DNA from: Armigeres subalbatus
Taxonomy: Eukaryota; Arthropoda; Insecta; Diptera; Culicidae
Direction: 5' to 3'
DNA length: 64,000 bases
Assembly (NCBI RefSeq): GCF_024139115.2
Contig: NC_085141.1
Span: forward strand, 177,890,994-177,954,993
Of the stretch, positions 11,780 through 22,369 are shown piece after piece (within the stretch, counting starts at the first letter, position 1; each line of letters opens with the position of its first letter). Below the pieces are notes generated by a model that had not been told where the DNA came from, made no database searches, and saw only the letters and a list, made by a program, of their open reading frames with translations. A program made the translations under genes and the position numbers.

Positions 11780-11972
11780 TCGTTGGTTTCTAAAATGGCT
11801 TCGAACTAGGATTTAACTTCGAGACCTTATTTGCAATGCTATGGTATTTCTCAGAATAGCGAAGCGTTTTTTAATTTCATTTTGCAAATCTTGCCAAATA
11901 ATTTTTAACGCGGGATCGCGAGTTCTTTGGTATTGCCTTCACCTCACATTTTTAAGACGGATCAGTAGCTGA
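11780..11972 (-). mobile_element. Juan/Jockey LINE fragment, ORF2 segment
   Basis: About 185 bp closely match part of the Juan element further along (roughly 33602-33793) in the same orientation. The shared blocks include GGTATTTCTCAGAATAGCGA, CGCGGGATCGCGAGTTCTTT and AAGACGGATCAGTAGCTGA. It corresponds to the region between endonuclease and RT. The fragment ends exactly where a SINE begins. Confidence 0.85.
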
Positions 11973-12232
11973 GTAAGCAAGACCATGCTGAGGGTGGCTG
12001 GGTTCGATTCCCGGTGCCGGTCTAGGCAATTTTCGGATTGGAAATTGATTCGACTTCCCTGGGGATAAAAGTATCATCGTGTTAGCCTCATGATATACGA
12101 ATGCAAAATTGGTAACTTGGCTTAGAAACCTCGCAGTTAATAACTGTGGAAGTGCTTAATGAACACTAAGCTGCGAGGCGGCTCTGTCCCAGTGGGGGTA
12201 TGTAATGCCAATAAGAAAAAGAAGAAGAAGAG
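11973..12232 (+). mobile_element. tRNA-derived SINE (Feilai-like), 5'-truncated
   Basis: It starts within a tRNA-like head and keeps an intact box B (GGGTTCGATTCCC). A body segment with TAAAAGTATCATCGTGTTAG follows, then a 3' hairpin-like segment around CCTCGCAGTTAATAACTGTG. It ends in an AAGAAGAAGAAG tail. Minus-strand copies with the same body occur at 51942-52337 and 60851-61108. The first part of the head, including box A, is missing. The name Feilai is tentative, from the host and structure. Confidence 0.8.
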
Positions 12233-15200
12233 ACGGTGGGAAAAAGTAAAGCGGGGACAAAAAATTCTTTGGTGTTTATTGGTTGTCATGTCACTAAGGT
12301 ACAATCCATCGACAGCATTCCGATGGTCACTTTCTAGATAAGATCATTAACTTTCAAAAATCACATTTATAATGCATTCAAGCCAAAAGTTATAATATGA
12401 TAGGTATGTATATGCATAGCAATAAAAGGAAAATAAAAACTTTGTTTTAAGATCATTTTTTGATTTAAAAACATTTTTCTATAATAGCTATGTTGAATGC
12501 TGTGCCAATATGACACCTAATGTTACGCTGTGAGCATGTTCAAAGTGGTGCTTTTTCAGTCCACATACATACAAAAAACTATCCATAATTTAAAATTTAG
12601 GTAATTTTAGGCTGGGATGCCAAAAAAGTCCAAAATTGCTAGAAATCGATATTTTGATTGTCAAACATGAACATTTTATATGAAAAACGGCGAATGCTTC
12701 ATAATTACTTCCGGAGTGTACTTATCTCATTAATCCGGCGAATTATTAGCACCTTTTCTTTGATCTTGAAAAAGCTTTTCCTTTCCAGTTTCAGAAGTAA
12801 ATGTTGTTGGAATAAGGTACTCGATTTGGTTCTGAAGGAAGAGCAGCTGCCGGATGTTCGCATACCATCGTGATTTTTGGCTTTTGATTACTGTTTTCCG
12901 CTCGAAACCCGCTGCACTACGAGCATCTTCATCTTCTTTTTCGTCCTTTCGATCTCAAAGTTGTTCGTGATATTAGTAACAAATCGAATTCTTTTCCGAC
13001 ACACTTTAAATTGTAGTGTCTGCTTCCTATCGCGACCTTCTTCGATCTCGTAAGATTTCAATACAATGATTGAATTAAAATCTTCCAAATTTGTATATAC
13101 CCACATTTTTTTCAGATTTTGCAAGATTTTCATACAGCATTTTATTAAAATCCACCATCCGCTGGTTGAGCTTTTAAAAATACGTGACCTAATGTCAATA
13201 CATCACCACATATAGTGTGTACTCAATAAGCACCTACGAATGGAGCGTACGGAGTTCCGAAAGCTTTTACGGCAGCACATATCGCTTCCCCAGATCAAGA
13301 AGTGTCCATCTAAGCCGCGAGCTGATTTAAACATTCCTGATCCGGCACTTGGCGTAGTTGCATCAGATTTCAGCCAGACCGGTTGCCACGGGCGACGGAA
13401 AAGGAACCTCCAGCGAGCGTAATAGATATTCAGCGATCGGGCAAAGATTGCACGACGTCGACTTAGGCGAGGCGGCCTCCGGCGACGCGACGACGAAGAC
13501 GCATTTGAGCTAACGGTTCCCGTTAACTGGTTCCACGCGCGTTAACTCGCCAAATGAAATATAAGCAAAAACAAAAATAAGAACGCTGCCGGCCCGGTGT
13601 GATGGCTCGCGCGCTGTCTGTAGGATTCCTTAGGCCGATAGATGTGCCCTGCAATGCAACCACTACTGACCGATAAAAACTATAATAGGCGCGAGCGCGA
13701 GCAAATATACAAAAACATGCTTAACAGAGCGCGGGCTTGAAGCTTCGCGGTTGAAGGCAGTATTAACGAAAGGCACCTACAGAAAAGAACTCCGAACGGG
13801 GAACTCTCACTTTCGTTCTCGGTGTAGAAGGAATTGCGGAGGTTTCCGCCGCATTAACCGTGCCGGAATAGTGCAAAAAAAAAGACGTCGTCATCGAATG
13901 GGGGTCTTTGGAGCAGCAACTCCCAGCATCAGCATCCTCACCATGTGGAATGTTTCGAATCGGACCTGTCTAGGTAAATTGGGTGAACAATGCGCCCCCT
14001 GCTGATGGCCTATAGTGAGTGGCTGCATGACCATGGGCGAAGGTCCATATATTAAGTAAGAAGTCTTATCTCGCTTTCGTCGCAAAGAGTGGCTGCTGCC
14101 TGTGCACATGCTTTGAGTGCATTACCGAGGCGGCGAGGTCTTATTGGCGGCGATTCTGACCGTCTGTTTGCGCTTGGTCAGTATTGTTTTTTTTTTTGTA
14201 ATTACAATGTCGGTATGGGGTAGGCTCCCTCTCGGGAGTGGCAAAGAGGACCGGTTAGTTTGTGGCACATATTCGTACCCATTTTGACTCATGAGACAAA
14301 CGGCCACTAGAACACGGTGGTATGGAAGGTGGGAATCTCTTCAAATTCAAAAAGATATTGAAATCATCACATTTTAATTTTTATTGTTAGAGATGTTGTA
14401 ATAGTTTGAAATATTTATATTAATACATATTTGTATTGTCTGAGGACAAGCATGAAAATTGATGCCTTTTTAAGTTAGACTTAGACCCTTAGTCTTAGTC
14501 TTCCAATCCTACATGCCGAACCACTGCGCATCAATTTTTCTGGTACGCGCAAGTGAATAATCTGCGCATAGACCTTCAGAGCGGTAACAACTTTATGGAG
14601 ACTCCATGAGGCCTTTTGCTACCGACAGGCTCGATGCGGGAGAAACGATGCGACGACGTTGGGTGTACCTAAGGAGAGCCAACTAGATATATATAATGGG
14701 GTAATCCGATAAAACCTGTTCTGGAATCAATTGTATAATCGCTGAGCCGTTTATCCGGAGTCGTTTGTTCCTTGCAAGATGCTTCCAACCGCACACAGCA
14801 GAAGCTGAAGCATAATAATGCCAGCCGTAACTCTACGGGTCCGAATCAATTAGAGAACCGACGCGAAGGAAATATTCAGACATAAATTTGCTGTAAATTT
14901 TTGTCACGAATTGCTTGCGACGGGTTTTGGCACATTATTGGCGATACGTGCTGTCGGTAGGAACTGCGATGTTATTGATTGCTATTCAGCTGTCCTACAA
15001 ATAATTTGGAACATTAGCATATTTTTTTTCAGGTAGTTGCCAACTGGTTACATAAAAATCGGAATTTGCTAATGCTTTTTTCTTTCTCTTTGCAGGTACT
15101 AATATTTGTTTATTTGTAATAGGATATGTTGGGTAAGTTAGCTCTGTATTCATGACGAAGCAATCATTTACTTTTATTGAATAATATTTTGTGAAGGCGT

Positions 15201-15743
15201 GGGAATATACTTTCACCACATATATTTGAACATGTGCCGAGAATTTTCAAATCCTTGGGAAATGTTTTTTTTTATTTCGAGCATATACCACAAATCGCAC
15301 TGATGGTTTTACTGTTTGCTTTTGGCATTCATCAAAGCAACTGGAGTGCCGCAAGTAGGAACAAGAGTGTTTCTGAAATAAGTTCACCAAGAAAATTGAA
15401 ATTGGGAAGGAGCCAAAGCTGTGACGTAAATGCGGCCAATGATGGCCTCGGGTCCAAAAAAAATTATATACTCTACTCACCATTTTTCACTCAATTCAGT
15501 GTGACAGTGAAGTGCCCAAAATGGATACTGTGCGAAAATTGAAGGCCTTAATCTGTACACATAAAGTTTGGAATCTTATTTCCAACTATTGTTACCTGCT
15601 TAATGTCGATACTTATTTTAACTAATTTTGTTCGCTTTGCAAATAAAAAGGTAAAACGAGAAGCTCACAAAACATGTGAAAACATTTTCAGATCAATGCT
15701 ATTAAACTCGAGATTACGATAAGTATGATATTTGAGGCTCTAC
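12233..15743. other. region without recognised gene
   Basis: There are many short frames, all under about 105 codons and without recognisable domains. 13.2-13.9 kb is GC-richer, with CG- and CGA-rich runs, which could be a promoter-proximal or exon-flanking stretch of a host gene. No start, splice-site pair or conserved peptide can be supported. The remainder is AT-rich. Confidence 0.4.
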
Positions 15744-15769
15744 CTTTCATTCATTTATTTAGTTTACAT

Positions 15770-16339
15770 CTAAACAGACAACACTGAATCAACAATTTGA
15801 CGCCACAATACACAGTTCGAGGCTGCATCTCTCCATCCTCGAATGCGCCCCACGCTCGCAAAGTAGTTTTGCACATGGTGTGCCAACCTCGCTCGCTGTG
15901 CTCCACGCCGTCCTATACCTGCCGGTTCGGGAGCGAACACCATCTTTGCAGGGTTTCTGTCCGGCATTCCTGCAACATGCCCTGCCCATCGTACCCTTCC
16001 GGCTTTAGCTACCTCCTGGATACTGGGTTCACCGTAGAGCTGAGCGAGCTCGTGATTCATTCTTCGCCGCCACACACCGTCTGCTTGCACACCGCCAAAG
16101 ATGGTCCTAAGCACCCGTCTCTCGAATACTCCGAGAGCTTGCAAGTCTTTCTCGATCATTGTCCATGTTTCATGTCCGTAAAGTACTACCGGTCCTATCA
16201 ACGTTTTGTACATGACACATTTGATGCGGTGGTGAATCTTTTTTGACCGCAGTTTCTTCTGGAGCCTGTCGTAGGCCCGACTTCCACAGATGATGCGCCT
16301 TCGTATTTCATGACTATCATTTTTATCAGCCGTTAACAA
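15770..16339 (-). pseudogene. RTE C-terminal segment (copy 2)
   Basis: The frame covers the end of RT and the C-terminal tail: LTADKNDSHEIRRRIICG, then LIGPVVLYGHETWTMIEKD, VLRTIFGGVQADGVWRRRMN and RVRWAGHVAGMPDRNPAKMV, ending VWRQIVDSVLSV-like. Relative to copy 1 there is P-to-G change in the RPVVLYG block (IGPVVLYG) and other substitutions. It joins the palm fragment through a frameshift near 16340. Confidence 0.85.
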
Positions 16340-16342
16340 GGC

Positions 16343-16654
16343 TCAAAGGAAGACGAATTCATCGACCACCTCGAAGGTATCCTCGTCTATCGTAACACTG
16401 CTTCCCAGGCAAGCCCTGTCGCCCTCAGTTTCGCCCACAAGCATGTACTTTGTCTTCGACGCATTCACCATCAGTCCAACTTTTGTTGCTTCATGTTTCG
16501 GGCGGGTGTACAGTTCTGCCACCTTTGCAAATGTCCGGCCGACAATGTACAAGTCATCCGCGAAACAAATAAATTGAATGGATCTGTTGGAAATCGTACC
16601 GCCCGCGCTGCATCCTTCTCCTCCAGAATCTGTCTGCACTCTTCGTCGAACCAA
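16343..16654 (-). pseudogene. RTE RT palm segment (copy 2)
   Basis: It contains NRSIQFICFADDLYIVGRTF with the catalytic FADD pair, followed by KHEATKVGLMVNASKTKYML and SSVTIDED. The sequence before the palm box is out-of-frame endonuclease-linker DNA created by the internal deletion, so the apparent start is meaningless. The fingers and the first catalytic aspartate (FVDFKAAYDS in copy 1) are absent. Confidence 0.85.
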
Positions 16655-16851
16655 TCGTTCCGTCGACTTCGTCCCATATACCCAACGTTGTTCTCCGCTG
16701 CTTCGTTAATGGCTGCTATAACTGTATTCCAGCAGTCCTCAAGAGGGGCCCCATCGAGCTCACTCTCTTCCGGCAACGCTGCCTTGAGATGCTGCGCGTA
16801 TGCAGTGGTGACATCATGTTGCTTCAGTCGCTTTAGGTCGTACCTCGGCAA
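16471..16851 (-). pseudogene. RTE endonuclease-RT linker (copy 2)
   Basis: This overlaps the palm fragment in another frame. It reads PRYDLKRLKQHDVTTAYAQ, then ESELDGAPLEDCWNTVIAA and RSRRNDWFDEECRQILEEKD, matching the linker after the endonuclease in copy 1. After AARAV it crosses the deletion junction, and the remaining peptide is frameshifted RT sequence. Confidence 0.85.
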
Positions 16852-16857
16852 TTGTCG

Positions 16858-17535
16858 TTAACGAACATTGTTGATGACGGATAGTTTTGGGCGCAGTTTA
16901 ACGATCACCAGATAGTGGTCAGAGTCGATGTTAGCGCCACGATATGTCCTGACCTCGATAATGTCGGAGAAGTTTCGTCTATCAATCAGAACGTGGTCCA
17001 TTTGTGATTCTGTCTGCAGAGGTGATCTCCAGGTGTACCGATACGGAAGGCTGTGTTGGAAGTAGGTGCTGCGAATGGTCATATTCTTGGAGACGGCGAA
17101 ATCAATTAGTCGTAGGACGTTTTCGTTCGTCAGCCGGTGGGTGCTGAACTTCCCAATAGTCGGTCTAAACTCTTCCTCTTGGCTAACCTGAGCGTTTAAA
17201 TTTCCTATGATGATTTTATCGTACTCACGTTCCAGCTGCGCGAAGAATGCGTCCTTATCATCATTAGTGCTTCCGAAGTGTGGGCTATGGATGTTGATTA
17301 TGCTGAAGTTAAAGAACCGGCCTTTGATCCTCAACCTGCACATTCTCTCATTGATCGGCCACCACCCGATCACATGCCTTTGCATATCGCCCATCACTAT
17401 GAAAGCTGTTTCCAGCTCGTGTGAGTTGCCGCAGCTCTGGTAGATGGTATGATTACCTCTAAATGTTCGCACCATTGATCCCTTCCAACAAACCTTCTGC
17501 AGCGCTACGATGCCGAATCCACGGTCCTTGAGCAC
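16858..17535 (-). pseudogene. RTE endonuclease domain (copy 2)
   Basis: The reading begins at LKDRGFGIVALQKVCWKGS. The catalytic glutamate of copy 1 (ALQEVCW) is lysine here (ALQKVCW), which would abolish activity even without the indels. FSIINIHSPHFGSTNDD, KIIIGNLNAQVSQEEE (D-to-N in the GDLN motif), QMDHVLIDRRNF and DSDHYLVIVKL follow. It is cut from its 5' end by the nested MITE at 17548-17776. Confidence 0.88.
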
Positions 17536-17547
17536 ATCGGCTAATAT

Positions 17548-17776
17548 GACCTAATGCGGAACATCCCCTAGATGAGCGATAGTTACACAGCCACAAAAAT
17601 AGCTCGTGTGGTTTTATTGAAGCTTGGATTTCAATATTTTCAACAGTATTTGGTTCCTCATGAAACAAGGAATCTGTACAAACGTTTACATGTTGAAAAG
17701 GACCGTTATCACGACCGTACGAGGCATTTGTGTGCCTGTGTAACTGTCGCTCATCTAGGATGTTCCGCATTAGGTC
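17548..17776. mobile_element. 229-bp MITE with about 40-bp inverted ends
   Basis: The left end GACCTAATGCGGAACATCC, followed by CTAGATGAGCGATAGTTACA, is matched by an inverted right end differing at only a few positions over about 40 bp. It interrupts RTE copy 2 immediately 5' of the endonuclease. The flanks do not show a clear target duplication. The interior (A/T-rich) has no coding capacity. Confidence 0.88.
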
Positions 17777-18239
17777 CGTTTATGTGATGCAAACACATCT
17801 CTGTGTTATTGATTTTAAGCGTGCGAATCGAGTTTCCAATCGCTAGTCCCTTTTCTTCGCAGTGGTCTTTGTCGGTTGTTCCGTTCCTTACTCTTTTGTT
17901 GATTATTGGATTGCAGGGCCTGACGCCAAACCCCCTAAATTTCCGGAGGACCATTCCTCCTTATTTTCGGTGGACCATGGTGCACAGTTTGAATAGAATC
18001 CCTCGCTGGCACTCGGCCGATGATCAGCAGCCCCTAACATGGATAGCAGACGCTGTTGTGGGCAAATGCGTAGCCAGAGAGAAGCAGCCCTTTCCCGCTG
18101 CTGGTGGAAAGATTAAACGGGTACTGAAAATAATTCCCTTGAACATGTGCACTTTACGATCCAATAATATTCAGAAATAGGTAGTTCAAATTCCAAATAT
18201 TTCCAAAAACTTATTAGGATATCCAGGATTCATAATATA

Positions 18240-20856
18240 TGCAAGTTTAAAACAACTCGAAACATTTCGGGCTCAAGAATTCTCCTTGAAATTCTTCTTG
18301 AAGCTCCCCTGGGAACTCCTAAATTGCTCAGGAAAGTTATCCACAAATTCCTCTGAAAATCGTTCGAAAATCCTTCTCGTGTAATTGTAATTCATCCTTA
18401 TCTAGAAACCCTCCACTATTTTTTTTAGGGAATTCATAAGGAAATTCCTTGAAGATTTCTTTTCTTCTCTCCAAGGTTTAATTCTAGACATTTCTTCGGC
18501 TAATCTTCAAGAAAAATCCTCGGCATTTAATTCAGGAATGCATTTGAGTGTTCCATCAAGAATACATACGGAATTTCCTCCCTTCTGGTGGAATTTTGGG
18601 AGGAAATTCCGTATGTATTCTTGATGGAACTCTGGAATGCATTCCTGAATTAAATGCCGAGGAGTTTTCTGGAAGATTAGCCGAAGAAATGTCTAGAATT
18701 AAACCTTGGAGAGAAGAAAAGAAATCTCTTCAGAAATTTATGACGTAAATCCTCCAATTTCACTCCATTATTTCACTTGTAAATCTATAAGAAATTCCTT
18801 CGAAAATTCTTCTAGGAACTTCTCCGTGCATTCCTCCCGGAACTCTTCCTTTAATTCCTCCGGGATAACTTCCAGGATTTTTCCGGGAATACCTCCATAA
18901 TTTCAATAGCGAAATCCTTTAGGATTTTATTCTGGAATTATTTCCGCAATTACTTTAGAATATTCTTCAAGAATTCCACTACAAGTTTCTTTAGGAATTT
19001 ATCCAGGAATTCGTCCAAGTTTTTCCCAGAAAGGATTTTCTCCGAGATTTTTCCGGACTTCACTCGGAATTTACTCCAAAATTTCATTCAGAAATTAGTT
19101 TGAGAGTTCCTTCAGGATATCTTCCAAGAGTTCTTCCAGGAAGTTCTTCAGAACAAACCTCCGGGAATTCATCCGGTAATTCCTTCAGAAATTCATTTGG
19201 GAATACTTTCAGGATTTCATCTGGGAATTTCTGCATAAATTCCTTGTGGTATTTTTCCGGGAATTCCTTCAGTTATTTCTCCCGAAATTCCTTCAGGAAC
19301 TTCTCCAAGCATTATTTCAGGATTACCTCGTGGTGATTCCTCCGGAAGGGCTTGTGAGAGCTCCTCCAGAAGTTTTTTTCCAAGAGTTCTTCCGGAAATC
19401 TCTCCAGGAATTCCTTCAGTTATTTCTCCCGAAATTCATTCAGGAACTTCTCCAAGCATTATTTCAGGATTACCTCGTGGTGATTCCTCCGGAAGGGCTT
19501 GTGAGAACTCTTCCGGGAGCTCCTCCAGAAGTTTTTTCCAAGAGTTTTTCCGGAAATCCCTCCAGGAACTTCACAGGGAATTTCTGGAGGATATTTGGCG
19601 GGAATTTCACGGGAAATGGGATTTCGGAAGTTCCTCTAGAAATTCCACTCCGGGTATTCCACCGGCTGTTCTTCTGAAAATTCCTCCAGGTGTTCCACCA
19701 GTGGTTCCTCTGAGAACTAATTCAGGCTCCTCCGGGAATTCCTCCGGCAGGTCCTTTAAGAATTCTTCCAGGAGTTCCTCCTGAAATTCTTACGGAACTT
19801 CATTTGGGATTTCATCCAGGAGTTCTTACGAGAGTTCCTCCAGGATTCCATCCGGAAATTCTTCCTGTAGTTCTTCAATAAATTCCTCCAGAAGTTCCAC
19901 CGGCAGTTCCTCCGAGAATTTCTCTGATAATTTCTCCAGGAATTCCTCCAGAAATCCCTCCGGGAATTCCTTCGGAAATTACTCTGGGAGTTCCTTCTCA
20001 AAGGAACACCCGGAGAAACTACTGGTGAAACTCCCGGAGGAATTCTCATAGAAACTGCCGGTGGATCTCCCGGAGGATTTCCCGTTAGAACTCCCAGAGG
20101 AATTTTAGAAGGAACTTCTAGAAGAATTCCTAGAGAACCTCCCGGAGGGACTCCCAGAGAAACTATCTGAAAACTTCGGGAGGAATTTCCAGCTAAATTT
20201 CTGAAGAAATCCTTAATAATTTCATGAAAAAATCCTGAATTATTTCCTGGAAGAGCTACTGGTGGAACTCTCGGAGAAATTCCCGGAGAGACACCCGGAT
20301 GAATTGCCGGTGGAGTTCCCGGAGGAACTCTTGGAGGAATTCTCGAAGGAGCTTCGGGAGCAATTTCTGAAGAAATTCCCGGGAGAATTTTTAAAGGAAC
20401 CCCCGGAACTGCCAATGAAGCTACAGAAGAATTCTCGGAATTTTTTTTGGAGAATTCATCTTATAGAAAAATTTCGTCTAGCTGACCTTTGTAGGGGTAT
20501 GTAGCTGGACCGACATCATCATCAGAGGACCTCCTGGAGAATTCCCTGAGAAACGCCCAGAGAAATTCTCGGACGAGCTTCTGGAAGAATGAATTCCAGG
20601 AAGAAAGCCTGAATGAATTTCCGGAGGAAATTCTGGAGAAATTCCCGGAAGAATTTTCAGAGAAACCCTCGTAGGAGCTAATGGTAGAACTACCGGAATA
20701 ATTCTTGGAGGAAATCCTGGAGAAATTCTTGGAGGAACTGCTGGTGGAACTGCTGGAAGAATTTCCGGAGGAACTCCCGGAGGAATTTTCGGAGAAACTC
20801 CTGGAGGATCTACCAGTGGAAATTTTGAAGCTTTCACCGGAATTCTTTCAGGATTT
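18240..20856. repeat. degenerate GAATTCC/TCCGG repeat domain with internal polarity switch
   Basis: About 2.6 kb is built from very imperfect units of roughly 15-24 bp around GGAATTCCTCC and TCTTCCAGGAA. From 18240 to about 19990 the pyrimidine-rich form (TTCCTCC) lies on the plus strand. From about 20005 to 20850 the purine-rich form (GGAGGAATT) does, so the domain is a loose giant inverted repeat. Because the unit rarely contains stops, it yields long but meaningless frames (19246-19677 plus, 19756-20415 minus, 20478-20954 minus), with peptides rich in Pro, Glu and Leu. Similar DNA recurs at 36650-37600. Confidence 0.85.
18453..18729. repeat. long hairpin: about 130-bp arms, 15-nt loop
   Basis: The segment 18453-18582 is followed by a 15-nt spacer and then its near-perfect inverted copy 18598-18729. 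The terminal 30 bp next to the loop (CCATCAAGAATACATACGG and so on) are exact. Only a few mismatches and 1-4 nt indels occur further out. The arms are less degenerate than the surrounding GAATTC repeat, suggesting a younger inverted duplication. Confidence 0.92.
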
Positions 20857-20952
20857 GTTGGGTAAGAGGCTAAGGACCGCGAGATGGGGTCTATTTTATT
20901 CCTTCGGGTACGCGAAGTACCAATGCTACGCTTACCCAGCATTTGCCGTTCC
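20857..20952 (-). mobile_element. isolated RTE 5'-leader fragment
   Basis: About 96 bp match the start of the RTE leader (copy 1, 7719-7820) in reverse, including ATAAAATAGACCCCATCTCG and the tracts GGTACTTCGCGTACC and GCAAATGCTGGGTAA. It abuts the GAATTC repeat domain. The rest of the LINE is absent, which is unusual because LINE fragments normally retain the 3' end. Confidence 0.85.
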
Positions 20953-21312
20953 AAATCTTTGACTTATTTATGGTTAACATTCCCATAGAACCCATATTTT
21001 TTGTAGCCATTTGACGTGATAGGTTAATTGTTATGAATTGCAGTCGTCTCTCTAGATCTCGATGTTCTTTATTTCGATATTTTCTCCTATAACGATGATT
21101 TTTTTCGGTTACTTTAATCCTCATACATTTTAATCCTCATACAGCTTCTTCCAAGCTACTCGCTAATTTTTGAAAACCTCTCCATATCGATATCTCTCTA
21201 TCTCGATGTGTTCTGGTCATATTTTTACAGGATTCACTCTCCATTTGTCGATACATTCAAATTTCTAGAGTATTAGTTCATCTGTTGTCAATATCAAACA
21301 CATAACAAAAAG

Positions 21313-21423
21313 ATTTGACCCAATGGGCCCAAAAGGTGGCCCGAATTGGCCCAAAAAGTGGCCTAAAAGATGGCCTAGAAGGTTGCCCAAAAGGTAAACC
21401 AAAGGTGGCCCAAAAGGTGGCAC
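21313..21423 (+). repeat. GGCCCAAAAGGT minisatellite
   Basis: About nine imperfect copies of a 12-bp unit (variants GGCCCAAAAGGT, GGCCTAAAAGAT, TGCCCAAAAGGT) stand in tandem. No other feature is attached to it. Confidence 0.88.
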
Positions 21424-21525
21424 TTCATATAAGTAGCTGCAGTTTTTTTTTCTGTTTATGTAAAAAATATAGTTATTTCGGAGAAAAGTTAGCTAAGGTC
21501 TGTAGCTTTCCATTTGTGTTTATTT

Positions 21526-21735
21526 ATATTTTTTGAACGGTTACTCAGTCTTACAATTATCACAACAAGTTTTTTTTTATTTGCCCGACGTTTCGACACG
21601 GGGATTGTGTCTTTTTCAAGGGGAAAATATTTTTTGTTATTTTCCCCTTGAAAAATACACAATCCTCGTGTCGCGTCGCGTAAATAAAAAATTCGTTGCA
21701 ATAATTGTAAGACTGAGTAGCCGTTCAATAAATAT
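21526..21735. mobile_element. foldback MITE, about 90-bp arms
   Basis: GAACGGTTACTCAGTCTTAC at 21536 onward pairs with GTAAGACTGAGTAGCCGTTC ending near 21727. The inner parts, including CGACACGGGGATTGTGT and AAGGGGAAAATA, pair across a short centre near 21635. The whole unit folds into one stem with scattered mismatches. The outermost AT-rich bases also pair weakly, so the exact ends are uncertain. Confidence 0.85.
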
Positions 21736-21799
21736 AATTAAAACGTACAGTCAATCCATAAGCAGTAATTGGTGTTTAAATTACTGCATAATATTGACT

Positions 21800-22369
21800 C
21801 GATACCAGCAGAGAAATTCGAAGACGCATAGTGGCTGGAAATCGTACGTACTCCGCAAGACGCTCCGATCGAATAGAGTTCGCCGCCGCGCCGTACCAAA
21901 CTGACTATCTACAAAACGCTTATTAGACCGGTAGTTCTCTACGGACACGAGACCTGGATGATGCTCGTGGAGGACCAACGCGCACTGGGAGTTTTCGAAA
22001 GGAAAGTGTTGCGTACCATCTATGGTGGGGTGCAGATGGCGAACGGTACGTGGAGGAGGCGAATGAACCACGAGTTGCATCAGCTGTTGGGAAAACCATC
22101 CATCGTTCACATCGTGGAAATCGGAAGACTGCGGTGGGCCGGGCACGTAGCCAGAATGTCGGACAGTAATCCGGTGCAAATGGTTCTCGACAACGATCCG
22201 ACGGGAACAAGAAGGCGAAATGCACAGCGGGCAAGGTGGAGGACGACTTGCGGACCCTCCGCAGACTACGTGGTTGGCGAAGTGCAGCCATGGACCGAGC
22301 TGAATGGAGAAGACTTTTATGTGCAGCACAGGCCACTCCGGCCTTAGTCTGGTAATAAACCTAAATAAA
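21800..22369 (+). mobile_element. second RTE family, 5'-truncated insertion with 12-bp TSD
   Basis: A 570-bp 3' end of an RTE-like LINE is flanked by exact copies of ATAATATTGACT at 21788-21799 and 22370-22381, proving a single target-primed insertion. It differs from the first RTE family at many positions (for example VLRTIYGGVQMANGTWRRRM against VLRTIFGGVQEDGVWRRRM). It ends with CTAAATAAA after the stop. Confidence 0.93.
21901..22347 (+). pseudogene. RTE family 2 C-terminal fragment
   Basis: The frame reads LTIYKTLIRPVVLYGHETW, then EDQRALGVFERKVLRTIYGG, WRRRMNHELHQLLGKPSI, RLRWAGHVARMSDSNPVQ and TGTRRRNAQRARW. It then frameshifts, leaving an aberrant ending (CGPSADYVVGEVQ). The RT palm is absent because the insertion is truncated. 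The region upstream to 21800 encodes more of the same protein in a broken frame (REIRRRIVAGN-like). Confidence 0.88.

Larger units (their letters stand above)
15744..18064 (-). mobile_element. RTE LINE copy 2, internally deleted
   Basis: This minus-strand copy is of the same family as copy 1. It carries leader homology (about 18064-17808), then the endonuclease, then the RT palm and the C-terminus, ending in the same A-rich tail at about 15744. Roughly 1.07 kb corresponding to copy 1 positions 9250-10310 is missing. The junction near 16600 joins endonuclease-linker sequence (EEKDAARAV) directly to RT sequence just before FADD. A 229-bp MITE is inserted near the 5' end. Indels further break the frames. 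Confidence 0.9.

Noticed and set aside
19756..20954. Long minus-strand frames with Pro-rich peptides (219 and 158 residues)
   Set aside because: They are translations of the GAATTC-type repeat, which rarely contains stops. Peptide periodicity follows the DNA repeat.
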